Shown in pieces: positions 28,271 through 39,400 of a stretch of 64,000 bases of DNA; the first letter of the stretch is position 1, and each line of letters begins with the position of its first letter. The translations under genes and the position numbers were made by a program. The stretch covers positions 2,132,001-2,196,000 of the forward strand of contig NC_064039.1 in the NCBI RefSeq assembly GCF_932526225.1, read 5' to 3'. The DNA comes from Nematostella vectensis (lineage: Eukaryota; Cnidaria; Anthozoa; Actiniaria; Edwardsiidae). The notes below the pieces were generated by a model, which saw only the letters and a list, made by a program, of their open reading frames with translations, did no database searches and was not told the origin of the DNA.

Positions 28271-29448
28271 TTGTTTGATCAGCAGATGCCTTCAGAAGGT
28301 AGCAGAGGAGGAAGCACAAGGAGTAATACTTGTTCCAGTTTGGCCAACTCAGACATTCTTTCCCATACTTCTGAACATGCTGATAGATCACCCACGGGTT
28401 TTGCCAAAGAGGGACTTCTACCTCACTCCATGGAACAGCATCCACTCAAACCAAAGTTGCGGCTGATGACTTGTTATGTCTCTGGGAGTGCCTACAAACA
28501 AAAAGCATTCCGGATGAAGCTAAGACGATTATTCTTAAGTCATGGAGAACGGGAACTAAGAAGCAATATGCAACATATCTTAAAAAGTGGGAACACTTTT
28601 GTAGTGAGAGACAGATTGATAGAACTGAGGTGTCTGTAGAAAATGCCTTGGCATTTCTTACTAGCCTTTACAATTCAGGACTGAAGTATAGCGCTATAAA
28701 TACAGCACGCAGTGCCCTATCATGCTTGGACTGTGGCAGCAGAATTACAATTGGTAATCACCCACTGATATCAAGATTTATGTAAGGAGTCTTTGAATGT
28801 AGGCCAACAGAAAGCAGATATGCATTTGTATGGGATGTACAACCAGTTTTGAACTTACTAAGGCAATGGGTGGCAAATGAGGAGCTCTCCTTGAAAGAAC
28901 TCTCACTGAAAACTGTCATGCTGCTAGCACTCGTTACAGCACAGCGAGTGCAATCACTCCACTTACTTGACATTTCATCAATGGAAAGAAGAGCAGATTG
29001 CATTGTATTCAAGCTTGGTTTACTCAAACAGTCCAGGCCTACTGTAAAGTCTACCTTCATTGAACTGACAAAGTATCCAAGTGAAGAAAAGCTATTTGCA
29101 GTTAGAACTTTGGAGGCATACCTAGCAAGAACGAAACCTCTCAGGGGGAGTGAAACAAGGCTTTTCATAACCCACTCCAAACCCCATCATGCTGTTAGTG
29201 CGGATGCTCTAAGGAGATGGATTAAGTCATGTATGGAACAAGCTGGGATTGACACAGTTGCATTTGGTGCTCATAGTACCCGTGCAGCATTAACATCTGC
29301 AGCCAGGAAAGGGGGTGTGCATGTCACAGATATCCTTGCAAAGGCCGTATGGTCCAGTGAGAGGACATTTGGCAAACATTACAACATGCCAGTTGTCAGC
29401 GACAACGACTATGTTAAAGCAGTACTGTCTGTATCAAATGATTCATAA
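28271..29448 (+). pseudogene. DIRS tyrosine recombinase, copy 1
   Basis: Contains ALVTAQRVQSLHLL (first Arg), HSTRAALTSA (H-x-x-R) and a final FGKHYNMP (Tyr), the DIRS recombinase set. Broken by a 10-base deletion near 28415 relative to copy 2 and by a TAA at 28783-28785 shared with copy 2. The catalytic half, 28849-29448, is open. Confidence 0.85.
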
Positions 29449-29682
29449 CTGTTTGAGCAATAGACTACAGTACTAGAGTGGAATTTTTGTCTTCACCTCT
29501 TTCATTGAAACATGTTCATTTTTCACATGTGACTTGGTTATAGCGTTGGCTATTATTTTTAGAGTAAATACATGCATTGTTGTTACAACAATATTGTCCA
29601 CATTGTGTGTTGGAAATTTACGCAGATTGCAGTCATCTTGGCTGCAAAATCTCACTTGGTCCCTCAATGTGGTGACGTAGAA

Positions 29683-29957
29683 GAATTCTTAAATTAAACG
29701 AAACTTACCTGGAAGTTGAAGTTTGATTGGGATTCTTTTAGTCACCATAACATTGAGGGATTAAGTGCTCTCCCTGTGTTAGAGGGTCCCTCCCAGTATT
29801 GTTTGGCTTTTCCTCAAGTTTTTGAAGATGCCTACAATCTGTTTATTTAAAGACTGAAGTTGCGCATGCGCATCGTTGCTATCTCACTTAATCCCTCAAT
29901 GTTATGGTGACTAGAAGAATCCCAATCAAAATCCAAGTTTCGTTTAATTTAAGAATT
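29683..29957. repeat. Inverted repeat at the right end of DIRS copy 1
   Basis: Arm 29683-29766 is complementary to 29885-29957 (AATTAAACGAAAC, TTGATTGGGATTCTT, CATTGAGGGATTAAG). Twelve bases present in copy 2 are missing from the second arm. Confidence 0.8.
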
Positions 29958-30518
29958 AATAATGAACATATTCAATGCAAACCCTAGACGTTGATATCGA
30001 TTATCTACTTGTTGTCTTCCACCGACTGTTCGATTTCTTATAAGCCGCTATTTTAGAATGTCGGGGAGAAAGATGCGGGAAACTTTTAATTAAAGGTACA
30101 ACGCATGTTTACGATAAAAATTCTTGAAGCACGTTCGTTTTATTCCCACATTCCTTCACGAATATGCATATAGTGGTAAATATAAGGACAGCCAACCCGT
30201 TCAAACCCTAGTCCGGCTTCAACAACACTATCCACCAATTCATAGTCCTCCCCTCCCTACTTATGCTTGTTGCTGTCATCAAACTTGAATCCTCCGGTTC
30301 TGTCCCAGTCCGACTTATACATGGCTACAATCCCAAACCCCAGGGTCTCCCAATATCCAATGTACCCCCACATGGGTACTCTGGGGGAGGAACACCTGAG
30401 CTGTCGAACGATGAGAGGGGTGTAGACTTGCTGGCCCTGGATGCAGTGCTGAAATGAGTAAGATTTAGACTATTAGTTTGGAGACAGGGGACAGATTTCA
30501 TGACACTGATCTATAGAG

Positions 30519-30640
30519 ACCCATAGTGCCATGGGGAAACCAATAAGATCATGGGGAAACCTGTTGCACCACGGAGAAAACCTGTAACCCTATGGGGAAA
30601 CTGTAGCCACCATGGGGAACCGATAGTGCCAAGGGAGCTC
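30519..30640. repeat. Degenerate CATGGGGAAAC tandem repeat, copy B
   Basis: Six imperfect ~20-bp units immediately before the virus-like insert; the same array occurs at 50249-50371. Confidence 0.75.
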
Positions 30641-30663
30641 AAAAGTCCGTCTCCATATAATAT

Positions 30664-30825
30664 ATAGCCGAACAAGTCAAACGCGCAAAACACGGTTTCC
30701 CTAGGTCTCTGAACCTCGCGCAAAAGCTGCTCTACGCCGTGCCCGCGACCCCCGTGGAGAGCACGGCCTCAGACATCACCCCACTACTCACGCAGCTAGA
30801 GATACAGCTAGAGATCTCACACTAG
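30664..30825 (+). pseudogene. Fragment of small element gene (copy B)
   Basis: The C-terminal 53 codons or so of the 86-residue gene intact in copy C (52521-52781). The 5' part was lost with the 2.2-kb deletion. Function unknown. Confidence 0.6.
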
Positions 30826-32079
30826 GGTCCGAGACATATTCAAAGAGACAGTAGTCACGCACAAGTCCGTTAAGGAGTCTCGCCGGTGGCTATCGGAGCC
30901 TTCCTATGGGTACTGGCCACAGCAACTCAACTTTGCGGTCTGGTGCCCAACCGCCGGATGCGGGGTGTCCCTAACCGACCCCGCTTTCGCCACGCTCCCC
31001 TCTGTCATCAGGGGATTTCTAAGGTTTCACGTCTACTTTACCACGCGGAGGATACTCTACGAGCTCGGCGCCGCCCTGCCTGGCGACAGCCCGTTCACGC
31101 AAAAAGGTAACCCCTACAAGAAGGCCGCTTTCGAGCGTCTATGTATAGAGTTCGGTTTGCCGCGTAAGCCGGACTTCCGATGGAAAGGCGGGCGGAACCA
31201 CGGGCTAGGCGATGTGTTTGTGTTCTACCCGGGGGAGGGGTATCGCAACGTGCACGTGATCCGTGGCTACCACACGGCGGCGGACGAGTACCCGAGCCAC
31301 CTCAATCTGTTTAGCGACGAAGGTGAGACGTACAATAGTGGGAAGCAGGTGGGTTTCATATGCAACGACGACCACGGGGGCGTGCAATATAGCTGGTTTG
31401 CGCCTCCCAAAGCTGAGGGGCTGACAAAAGCAGGGCTAGGAAGACTCGATCGCTCGGTCGAGGCGTTCGTCTACACAGTGCTTGGCGCGCAGGTAAACGT
31501 CCGTTCCTCCATCGCGGGGGCCGGTGGGCCGACCATGGAGGCGCAGGCGGAGTTCACGAAGCTGCTTGAAGACGCGATCATAGAAAACGACATCGCTCAA
31601 AGCGTGCAAAGGTACCAGTTAGCCGTGCAGGAGCCAAGGTGAGACTGAGTCTTGCGGTCGCACCAGGAGTGTGGCTGGTGCCGAGCGATCTGGTGATAAA
31701 CACGCAAAGCGTCGTGGGCTACAACAATAAACTGCAGAAAGCCACAGACTCCATGACGCTCGGCGCAAACGCGATCAACACCGAGACAAAGCCAGTCGGT
31801 GCTCATAACATGGCCGGTGGGCATCCTAGGGTGCAACACGTGACTGATCCTGGGATCGACCGCGTGCCGTTCCGGCGGCGAAGCAAGGCTTTCGCACCTG
31901 CAAAAGTGCACGCAGAGGGCGCGGCGCCTGCCCCCTCTCCACGTATGCATCCTGCGCATAGCATGACTGCCGCCGGGACGGCGGGCGCACCCGGACCGGG
32001 CGAAAAGAGTGACCACACCGCCCTCAAGGCGGGGTTGTCGGCACTCGCGATGGCCGCGGCGTATTACTTGTTCCGATGA
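30812..32079 (+). pseudogene. Conserved element protein of ~420 codons, copy B
   Basis: Open from 30812 without an ATG until well inside; the same is true of copy C. A one-base loss near 31636 moves the reading from the frame ending at 31642 into the frame 31639-32079. Features: FRWKGGRNHGLGD, a Gly/Asn-rich middle, and a C-terminal hydrophobic helix (SALAMAAAYYLF) that may anchor in a membrane. Not recognised as any named family. By position, next to the capsid-like gene, a virion role is possible. Confidence 0.55.
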
Positions 32080-32620
32080 TTGCTTTGCCGAGCGACGTCA
32101 CAATGGCCGCGATCGTCGTCGCTACGGCCAACCCGATAGCGGTGAAGATAAAGCCGTACTTTTTAAAGATGGCTTTGATGCGTTCTCTGAGCGGCTTTCG
32201 GTTCTCGAGCTCTCGGTTTTCGCGTTCTAGTTCGTCGATCTCGGATAGCCTTTCCTCGTTGCGCTCACGGGCCTCTTGGGGGCGACTCTCTGACGTGTTA
32301 GGGTCGTCGATGGTCTCCCTGTCTGTAGCTACCACCCCTTGCAGCTCTTGGACTCGTTCTGTGTTCTCCTGGATGACCGCGTCTGTCTCTGCCACGGACC
32401 CCATCGCCAGATTGAAGCCTTTCAGACGCTGTATTAGCGTCTTTCCCCTCCGGTCTGACTGGAAACGTATCAGATTCTCGTTAAGGTCTGGGTATTTCTC
32501 CCTGAGGGACTGGAGACCGAGTCTTGCCGCTGCACCCTCTGTGGTGAACGAGGGTTTCAGCGGTCGTCTGCGTCCGGGCCCCCCGCGATGACGTGCTCGT
32601 CTATGGGATCGACTCCCCAT
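32024..32620 (-). CDS. Coiled-coil membrane protein of the element, copy B
   Basis: 198 codons from the ATG at 32620. A basic, Arg-rich N-terminus precedes a long Glu/Arg-rich coiled-coil region and a C-terminal transmembrane helix (FTAIGLAVATTIAAIV). It overlaps the C-terminus of the previous gene on the opposite strand. The frame is intact here, while copy C is changed by a 71-base segment. Divergent from the capsid-like gene across an AT palindrome. Function unknown. Confidence 0.6.
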   Translation of the reverse strand: MGSRSHRRARHRGGPGRRRPLKPSFTTEGAAARLGLQSLREKYPDLNENLIRFQSDRRGKTLIQRLKGFNLAMGSVAETDAVIQENTERVQELQGVVATDRETIDDPNTSESRPQEARERNEERLSEIDELERENRELENRKPLRERIKAIFKKYGFIFTAIGLAVATTIAAIVTSLGKAIIGTSNTPRPSRVPTTPP

Positions 32621-32756
32621 CGTCGGGGTCAAACGGGATAGGTAAGGTATCGTCAATGTCAACGTCAACATCTCCCATGATGCGTGCGCATAACTCGTGC
32701 TACGCTATATTAGACATGTCTAACAGTCCGCACCATAGCCACGCGGCTTCGTATTT

Positions 32757-32795
32757 TATGTATATATATATTATATATTATATATATAATATTCG
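32757..32795. promoter_or_regulatory. AT-rich palindromic promoter-like region, copy B
   Basis: TATATAT/ATATTATATA palindrome between the divergent genes starting at 32620 (-) and 32804 (+), eight bases upstream of the capsid-like ATG. It could supply TATA boxes both ways. Confidence 0.5.
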
Positions 32796-32803
32796 TAATA
32801 GGA

Positions 32804-34018
32804 ATGTCAGTCAGCGATAAACTTGACCCCCAACGAACACCCAGAACTCCTCTGGGGTTGAAAGCCGAGAGAACTGTTCACCGGGTCACTCTCAACCCGT
32901 CGACGGCTTCCCCCGGCGAGACGCTATATGTGGCGGTCCCAAAGCTATCGGAAGGCGTCACGCTCGTGCCTGGCTCCATGAGGGTCGGTTTCGATCTCTT
33001 TATCTCAGGCCAAGCGAATAATACCGTCGTGAACAACGTCGGCCGAAATCTCGTGAGCCGCCTGAAAATCACGTTTGCAGGAGAAACGCTCCAGGACACC
33101 AGCCGCTACGATGTCTTCAAGACGTATGAGAAGCTTTACCTGTCCAAGGTCGAGAGAGAGGACCGCCTGGAGCAGGGCATACAGTCAGAAAACATGCGCA
33201 AGCTTCGCTCCAAGGCTGGCGGTAAAGCGACTAGTAACGCCAAGGAGAACGCTCTAAACGCCGCCCACGGGGCGAAGTACACCATCCCGCTAGACCATTC
33301 TCTGCTGACGGACCACGGCGTACTGTACCCAAGGGCGCTCTCCGAGGCGCTGCTCTTCGAGATCACGCTCGCTACGGTTGACCAGGTAGTAGTCGAAAGC
33401 GATGCTACCAAATTTCCTACGGCATCAAAAATCTAGAGCTGGAATACGAAAGCCTGAGGGACGACAACCTCGCCCGGTCTGCAGCCGCCGCCTACCAAAA
33501 CGGAACAACGTTCTTCTACGAGCAACTAAACCTCCGCAAGACCTTCGTGATTAGCAAAGGGACGGACAGCATAATCAACGAGAGTGTCAACCTGCCGCGA
33601 AGGTCTATGAGTGGACTAAGTAAGTTCGTGTACCCCGACATCAAGAGCGTTCGCGTTACAATCGACGGCATGCCAAACAAGGTCTTCAGCCAGGGACTAC
33701 GCCCCACGGATTTCTGGAGGGAGGCGAAAAGGCGGTTCGTCCGCCCCTCCGCTCCACAGCGGAGCGCCTGCCGCCCCGGCAGTCAGCCCCGAGTCGTTCT
33801 ACGGCGATAACAAGTTTGCTCTGTGGATCGACCTTCGAACGACAGACGACAGTGCTATCCATGGGGGTGGTCGCCGATTCGTCAACACCCGCGACGGTGT
33901 GCACCTCGAGATAAAACGCACGGCAAGCGGCACGGGTACCGTTAACTGTCACGAGTTTGTGGTGGCCGACGCCCAAATGAACCTTATGAACGGACAGCTA
34001 GAGTCCATACAATACTGA
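32804..34018 (+). pseudogene. Putative major capsid-like protein, copy B
   Basis: First frame 32804-33436 (210 codons), then two other frames to TGA at 34016-34018, about 405 codons in all. The first break, near 33415, is shared with copy C; a second lies near 33745. The residues are rich in alternating hydrophobic strands (LYVAVPKL, LVSRLKITFAG, ALLFEITLATV), as expected of a jelly-roll capsid. The next gene is a packaging ATPase, the usual neighbour of a double-jelly-roll capsid gene. The fold is inferred, not shown. Confidence 0.45.
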
Positions 34019-34067
34019 GCACAGACACCGAAACGTGTTTCTGCGCGAAGCGCTGCGTCATCGCGGT

Positions 34068-34666
34068 ATGGACCCGAAAAACATCCCATTTAACGCTCTC
34101 ATCGTGGGACGTCATGCGGGAAGACCCGATTCATAGTGGACCGGCTGCGCGGCCCTTTCCGGGGCAAGTTTGACTACATAGTACTCGTGTGCCCTATCTT
34201 TGTCTACATCAAAACATACGACGGCTTCGGCGAGGGCGACAATCGTCTGTTTGTCGTCACACCTGAGGCGGGTCAGATCGACATACTGCTGAGGTTTGCA
34301 TCCGCCGTCTTCGAAGGCACTAACACGCTGATCATACTCGACGACTGTGCGGCCTCGAAAGACGTAAAGAGGCGCTCTGACCAGCTCATCAACTTGGCGT
34401 TCAGCGCGCGCCACGTGGGTATTAGCGTGTGGGTGATCACGCAGCAGCTCACCAGAATCACGAAGCCGTTCCGTGAGAACATCGCGGCCTTGGTGGTCTT
34501 CTATACGCCGAGCAAGGCGGACATGAAAGCTATCCTGCATGACTACGGCGCGGAGCTCTCAGAAGAGAAGATGAAAGAGTACATGAAGGCCCTCAATACG
34601 AAAAAGTCCTCGAAGTTAGAGTTTTGCTTGCGTCACCCTTATACCATCGCCCTAGTTGAAGGGTAA
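34068..34666 (+). pseudogene. A32/FtsK-like genome-packaging ATPase, copy B
   Basis: Starts at ATG 34068. A frameshift within the Walker A region (about 34108-34120), shared with copy C, separates the N-terminus from the main frame 34136-34666. That frame has the Walker B strand NTLIILDDC, then RHVGISVWVITQQLT (sensor), as in the packaging ATPases of Polinton-like viruses and relatives. In active relatives it drives DNA into the capsid. Here it ends with VEG and TAA, whereas copy C has lost this stop. Confidence 0.72.
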
Positions 34667-34693
34667 GCGCAGTAAACCACCGCCCACGTATAC

Positions 34694-34716
34694 GTATATA
34701 TATATATATATATATA
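34694..34716. repeat. (TA)n microsatellite, copy B
   Basis: About 11 TA units after the ATPase gene. In copy C the same site is twice as long (56999-57046). Confidence 0.95.
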
Positions 34717-34778
34717 CGCATCGATCACACCGCCCTCAAGGCACGTGAAACGTACACACGTGTTACACCCTAGGTTGC

Positions 34779-35386
34779 ATGATGAGCGACGAATACTTTG
34801 AGAGTCTTCTTGGGGGGGGGGCGCCGCCGGCCTCTCGGCCGTCGGGGCGCTGGGCTGCTCGGCGCAGCCAGCCGGGACGGCTACCGGAGGTGAGCAAACT
34901 GAGATAGCAGGCGCGAGGGGGGAACTCGCGGTTCTCGTAGTCTCGGGGGAGTCGAGAGGAATGGTAGGCAAGGCCCTGACTCACGACGGCGTCAAACGCA
35001 TGAGCGCCGAGGAGGTGAGGAAGTAGGAGAAGCGGTACGGGGCCGCTCTAGCCAGCCGGACTACAGACGCCCTGGCAGGCAGCTTTCTGAAGCTTACGGC
35101 CAAGCTAGTAGGCATGGCGCTGCCAATAGACAGTGTGGTCGGTCTTCACAATGACCTAGTGCCCGACTACATCATCAACAACGAGCTCCGCACATTGTGC
35201 GTAAGCCTGTCTCTACGCTGCGGTCGTTTGATGGCTTTAGCCGTCGGGGCGTTACACGTAGCACGTCATGTGAACACTGCCGGAACGGCAAGCGCTGACA
35301 CGCGGTGTCAACACGAGGTAGCAGTCGCGGACTCACCAGTGGTTTGCCCGCAAACGCACACTGGCGAGTCTGCCATCCCAGAATAG
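34779..35386 (+). pseudogene. Unrecognised element protein with poly-G frameshift site, copy B
   Basis: Starts at ATG 34779 or 34782. After SLLG a run of ten G (nine in copy C) puts the reading out of frame with the following Ala/Gly-rich frame. That frame meets a TAG near 35025, shared with copy C, and continues open to 35386, ending in a region with several short hydrophobic helices. Function unknown. The order suggests a late/structural gene. Confidence 0.5.
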
Positions 35387-35439
35387 ACGTTCATTTGAAA
35401 GCTTGCCACTTCCTCAGCAACCAAATTGTTGCATCACAA

Positions 35440-36079
35440 ATGGAGGGACCTCAAGGAAGTACTAGTGCTCAGCCTGCCGGAACGGAACAGCAAACGGATC
35501 ACGGATCAGCGGAACCTGACAAACAAGCTGCTGAGCATCATCAAAAAACTGCTCATGAACCTGCACGTACGCCTTCGGTGTTAGTGGAGAGAATCACGAG
35601 CCCCGAACCACCCGCGACCCGACCTAAACACCCTGGACGAGTCGAAGCTTGAAGGCGCTTGGCAAAGTGGAACCGACTTAACAGAGCGACGAAAGAGACA
35701 CTTCGTGTCGTGCAATACGTTGAGTCGCCTGTCGCTAGCGAGTCGCAGGGGATGGCGTGGGCCTTCGGCACACACACCAGTCCCGGAAAGCAACTCTGCT
35801 TGGTCGGCTAGCTCGGTTATCGGGGTTGCTGGTCTTCTAGTGTCATTTATCGGCCTCTACACACGTAGGCGGGAGCTAGCTGCCGCGTTCACTCGTACAC
35901 CAGCTGTTAATCAGCGAGCTACCGATCCACTTGCTACCGAAGGTACCGACGACGTGACTCCGCCAGCAAGGCCGCCGCTGGCGGCCGCACAGCAGATCAA
36001 GGATCGACCGCTTGCTGTTCCGGCGACAGCGCTTCGCGCTCCCGGACAGTGCAAATCTCGACTGTTAGCAATGGAGTAA
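35440..36079 (+). pseudogene. Broken small membrane protein gene, copy B
   Basis: First frame 35440-35652 (70 codons, Pro/Gln/Glu-rich), TGA, then a second frame with one hydrophobic helix (SSVIGVAGLLVSFIGLY) ending at 36079. The breaks are shared with copy C. Function unknown. Confidence 0.45.
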
Positions 36080-36132
36080 GCAGACATTTAAACTCAAGGG
36101 CCCCACCCATATCCCTACGTCCGTGCATCGCA

Positions 36133-36357
36133 ATGTCGACGACGCAGCAAAGCAAGATTACAAAGACCATCACCGACGCCGCAGTCATAACCGGCCTCGT
36201 CGTCGGTATCGGCTGGGTTGGGCGCAAGATCTTACGCGAAGACTTCACCAAAGACCCCTCCGCGAACGCCATGAACTACGCAAAAATGACTGCCGCCGTT
36301 GCAGCTGCTGTCGCTTTGAAGGGTTACCTTGAGGACCAGAAGATCCTGCCCATGTAG
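36133..36357 (+). CDS. Small membrane protein (74 aa), copy B
   Basis: ATG at 36133, TAG at 36355. Two hydrophobic segments (VITGLVVGIGWVG and AAVAAAVALKGYL) flank a polar centre. Intact in both copies with one I/V difference, which makes it one of the best preserved genes of the element. It might be a virion membrane or minor structural protein. Confidence 0.6.
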   Translation: MSTTQQSKITKTITDAAVITGLVVGIGWVGRKILREDFTKDPSANAMNYAKMTAAVAAAVALKGYLEDQKILPM

Positions 36358-36495
36358 TAGTGTACTGTACCACATACTGTGGCATACCCAATACTAAAGA
36401 GGGTTATGGAGCCCGGACAGCCAGTGTTGTATTACACGACGTACTCTAAGCACGGCTTCACGTGTCCGCAGTTGCGTGGCGTCACGCCAGCGTGA

Positions 36496-39400
36496 TCAAC
36501 GCTTGTGCCTTCTATTGCAGCTAAGGCACGTGAGTCTGACATTCCACTTGTAGTGACCCTGACTGTCGTCCAGCCGGTCGATACTGAAGCATTGGGGATG
36601 GCTCTTGGTGTACCCCTGAAGCAGAAGCTGAGTGCCACAGGCCGTGCACTTCTTTTCCGCGTCAGCAATCATGCCGAGTACGTGGTCTACCGTCAGAACG
36701 TGGTGCGATCCCGTGTACTTTGTGCGGCCCTTTTGCCTGTCGTCTATAGCGTATCGCTTGATTCGCGCTATAATGAGCTCTTCACTGGGCGTAGCCTGCA
36801 GTCCTGTGGGAAAAAAGGCACCGGGGATGTTATCGGGGGGGGGGGGGATCACGCGGACTATCTGGTCGGCGTGCCGCACGCGGGAGATGCCTGTGTATAC
36901 AGCATTCGTGATCCAGCCCTCTAAGCTGTGGTCTATGATAAATAGACGTCTTGGAGTCTGAATAGTCTTGCCCTGCACGCGGTGGACGGTTCCCCAGCCC
37001 GCGTATTTCCACTCGAGGGGATGCCCGTTAAGGACCGCGTCGAGAGGAACTACCGTGACTTTGTATGCGTCGACCTTCTCACCCCTTTTGCCTGGCACGG
37101 GCACTGGCCGCTCTTGCTTGCGATAACGATGCGCGACGCTAGGATCAGGGTCAAAGCGGATGGTTGCTGACAGTCGGGGGTAGTTTTTCCTGTGGTGCTC
37201 TATCAATCGCTGCTGAACAAGAGCCCCCATCTTGTTGGTCGAGCACACCCACATATCGCTTGGGTGGGCCAGCTCAATCGCCGCGTCGAACACCACCCCA
37301 TCCCACTCCTCTCGAAATGCCTCAAGCTGTTGGGAATCTGGCTGACAGCAAATCCGGCCCTTTATGTCGTGGAGCCTGGAGGAGGGCGCGGCAGAGCCGC
37401 AGTCGCATGTACTGTACGGCTTTCCGCAGTCTTCACACTGGCAGCGGTAGTCGGACTCGAACCAGCGGATGTTTCCTTGTGCCCACGCCTTGAGCATATC
37501 GTGAGGCCCCTCTTTATCTCCCCAGGGCGGGACCTGCCCATAGTCGCCACAACACACTACCTGACACGGCCGCGTGGCGAGATACCCTAGGATGGCGCGT
37601 AGCACTTTAGTCTGTACCTTACAGCACTCGTCAATGATGATTACTTCTGCGAGACGGTCGAGTTTGTACCCCAGCTCGGAGGGCCACAACTCCTCTATCG
37701 GCTTCTCCGCTGGTATGCAGAGGTAGTGGTGGTAGGTTTGAGATTTCACTGCGAGGCGCGGGTTGTTGCGATGGTCGTGGGCGAGGTCGTTCTCTGGGGT
37801 GAGCACCACAACGTTGCGGCCGCGGAACATGCTGACCGCCCACTCGGTCTTCCCCGATCCTCCTTGGCCGGCTAGATACATCTTTACAGAGGCTGCGGCC
37901 ACTAGATCGCACGGCAGACTCGGCGCAGTGCTTGGCTCCTTGGCCAAGCTCCCCGACTTCTTCGGACCCCAAGCCGCTTCGGGTCGCCACTCGTACCCAG
38001 GCTTCTTGTGGCGCCACTCTCCATACCTCGGATTCCGCTTTTGCGTATATGGCATCTGTGCACACTTGGAGGGCGTCTTCGCGAGGGATCCGCCTCAACA
38101 TGCGTCGCAACACTATGTTTGTGTACGCCAAGACGAAGGCCCTGATATGGTACCATTGTGAGCGTCGGACACCGTCTTTGTATTGGATCAGATGAGCCCC
38201 GTCGGCATGCTCGAAGTTAAGTAAGTGGTCAGTGCCCGCAAGGAGGTTTGACAGATACGCGGCTTCTTCACGGTCGCGGACTACGATCGAGGACTCGTCG
38301 CCATGGCGAGCGCACTTGCCTACGAAACGGACAGCGAGATCTCGACCCTCAGGGTACTGCGAGTCTTCGCCGCCGGGGCGGCACGCGATAGAGTGGGGGA
38401 ACTTGATGGAGTCCTTTTTTCCGACGCTATACAACACCCCCCTAGCCGTGGCCATGACGAGGTCACCCGAGTCTAACAGGTCCTTGAGCTCTCGCGTGGT
38501 GATTCAGCCCTCGTTTTGTTCCAAGTGCTGCCCTACCCTCCCGGAAGTGTAGGGGTGGCAGGCCTCAGAGAACTCCCACTCGGTCAGCTGAATGGCCCCG
38601 GTTAGTTGAAGAACCTCGCTCAATGGCCGTCCCACAACATCCGCGATACGATACACGTTCGTAGGGAAGCCGTATTTCCGTACCAAATCAATGGCGTCCG
38701 AGGCGCCGCCGGAGAGACTGTCCTCGCATCCTAGGTACGCCGCACGCATGTCGATGTGCGCATGAGGCTGCGCCCCTAAGTTTTCCTTGCTATTCCACAC
38801 TTTGGACTCAACCTGCGCCGCTCGCCAGACGTCCCTGTACTTAAGGGGCGTTATCCTGATGTTCTCTCTTTGGGCCCACTTCTTGAAGCGATACCCTATT
38901 GCACCGCCCATCGAGTGCGTGGCTTCGGTGTACTCTTGGTAGGCTGGGCGGTCATCAGGGAGCCATTGAGGATCATATCCTGTTTCGTCTGTAAACGCCC
39001 TGTCGATAGCCGCTCCGTCCTGTCCCGAATGGTACAGTTTGCCTTCGTGCGTGACTATAACACGCTCGCACAGCCAGACCCTCGTGCTTCTGGGGATCGC
39101 CCTGTTTATAAAGCAAATGAGCACCTCTCGCACTTTTGCCTCGCGCGTTTTTGTGGCGGCACTGGTAGCGTGAAACGCTGCCTTCTCCTGACATAACGAA
39201 CGAAGCTCCCCCTCATCCTCGAAGTCTAGGCCGTGGACGCTCGTGATCGCGGGTGGTCCGGTCGGGAGCTCCGCCCAGGCGTGGTTATTGTGGCAAGCGA
39301 TAGTGACCCTCGCCTTAGTCTTGTACTTCCCCGAGTCCCACAGAACGTTACCCAGGGCGTCCTCGGCTACTAGCTTTACCTCGAGCTTCTTTTCCATCTC

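Larger units (their letters stand above)
25377..29955 (+). mobile_element. DIRS-type tyrosine-recombinase retrotransposon, copy 1
   Basis: Order: gag-like frame, reverse transcriptase/RNase H, tyrosine recombinase, then a right end with a long inverted repeat. No LTRs and no DDE integrase, as in the DIRS order. Compared with the uninterrupted spacer (23818-23966), the insert replaces about 135 bases. It carries a TAG in the RT/RNase H frame, a 10-base deletion before the recombinase and a TAA in the recombinase, so it is dead. Copy 2 (45086-49685) is almost identical. Confidence 0.88.

Noticed and set aside
36505-37590. Plus-strand open frames opposite the replication gene
   Set aside because: The minus strand carries the helicase and HNH motifs; the plus-strand frames show none and follow codon-position shadows.
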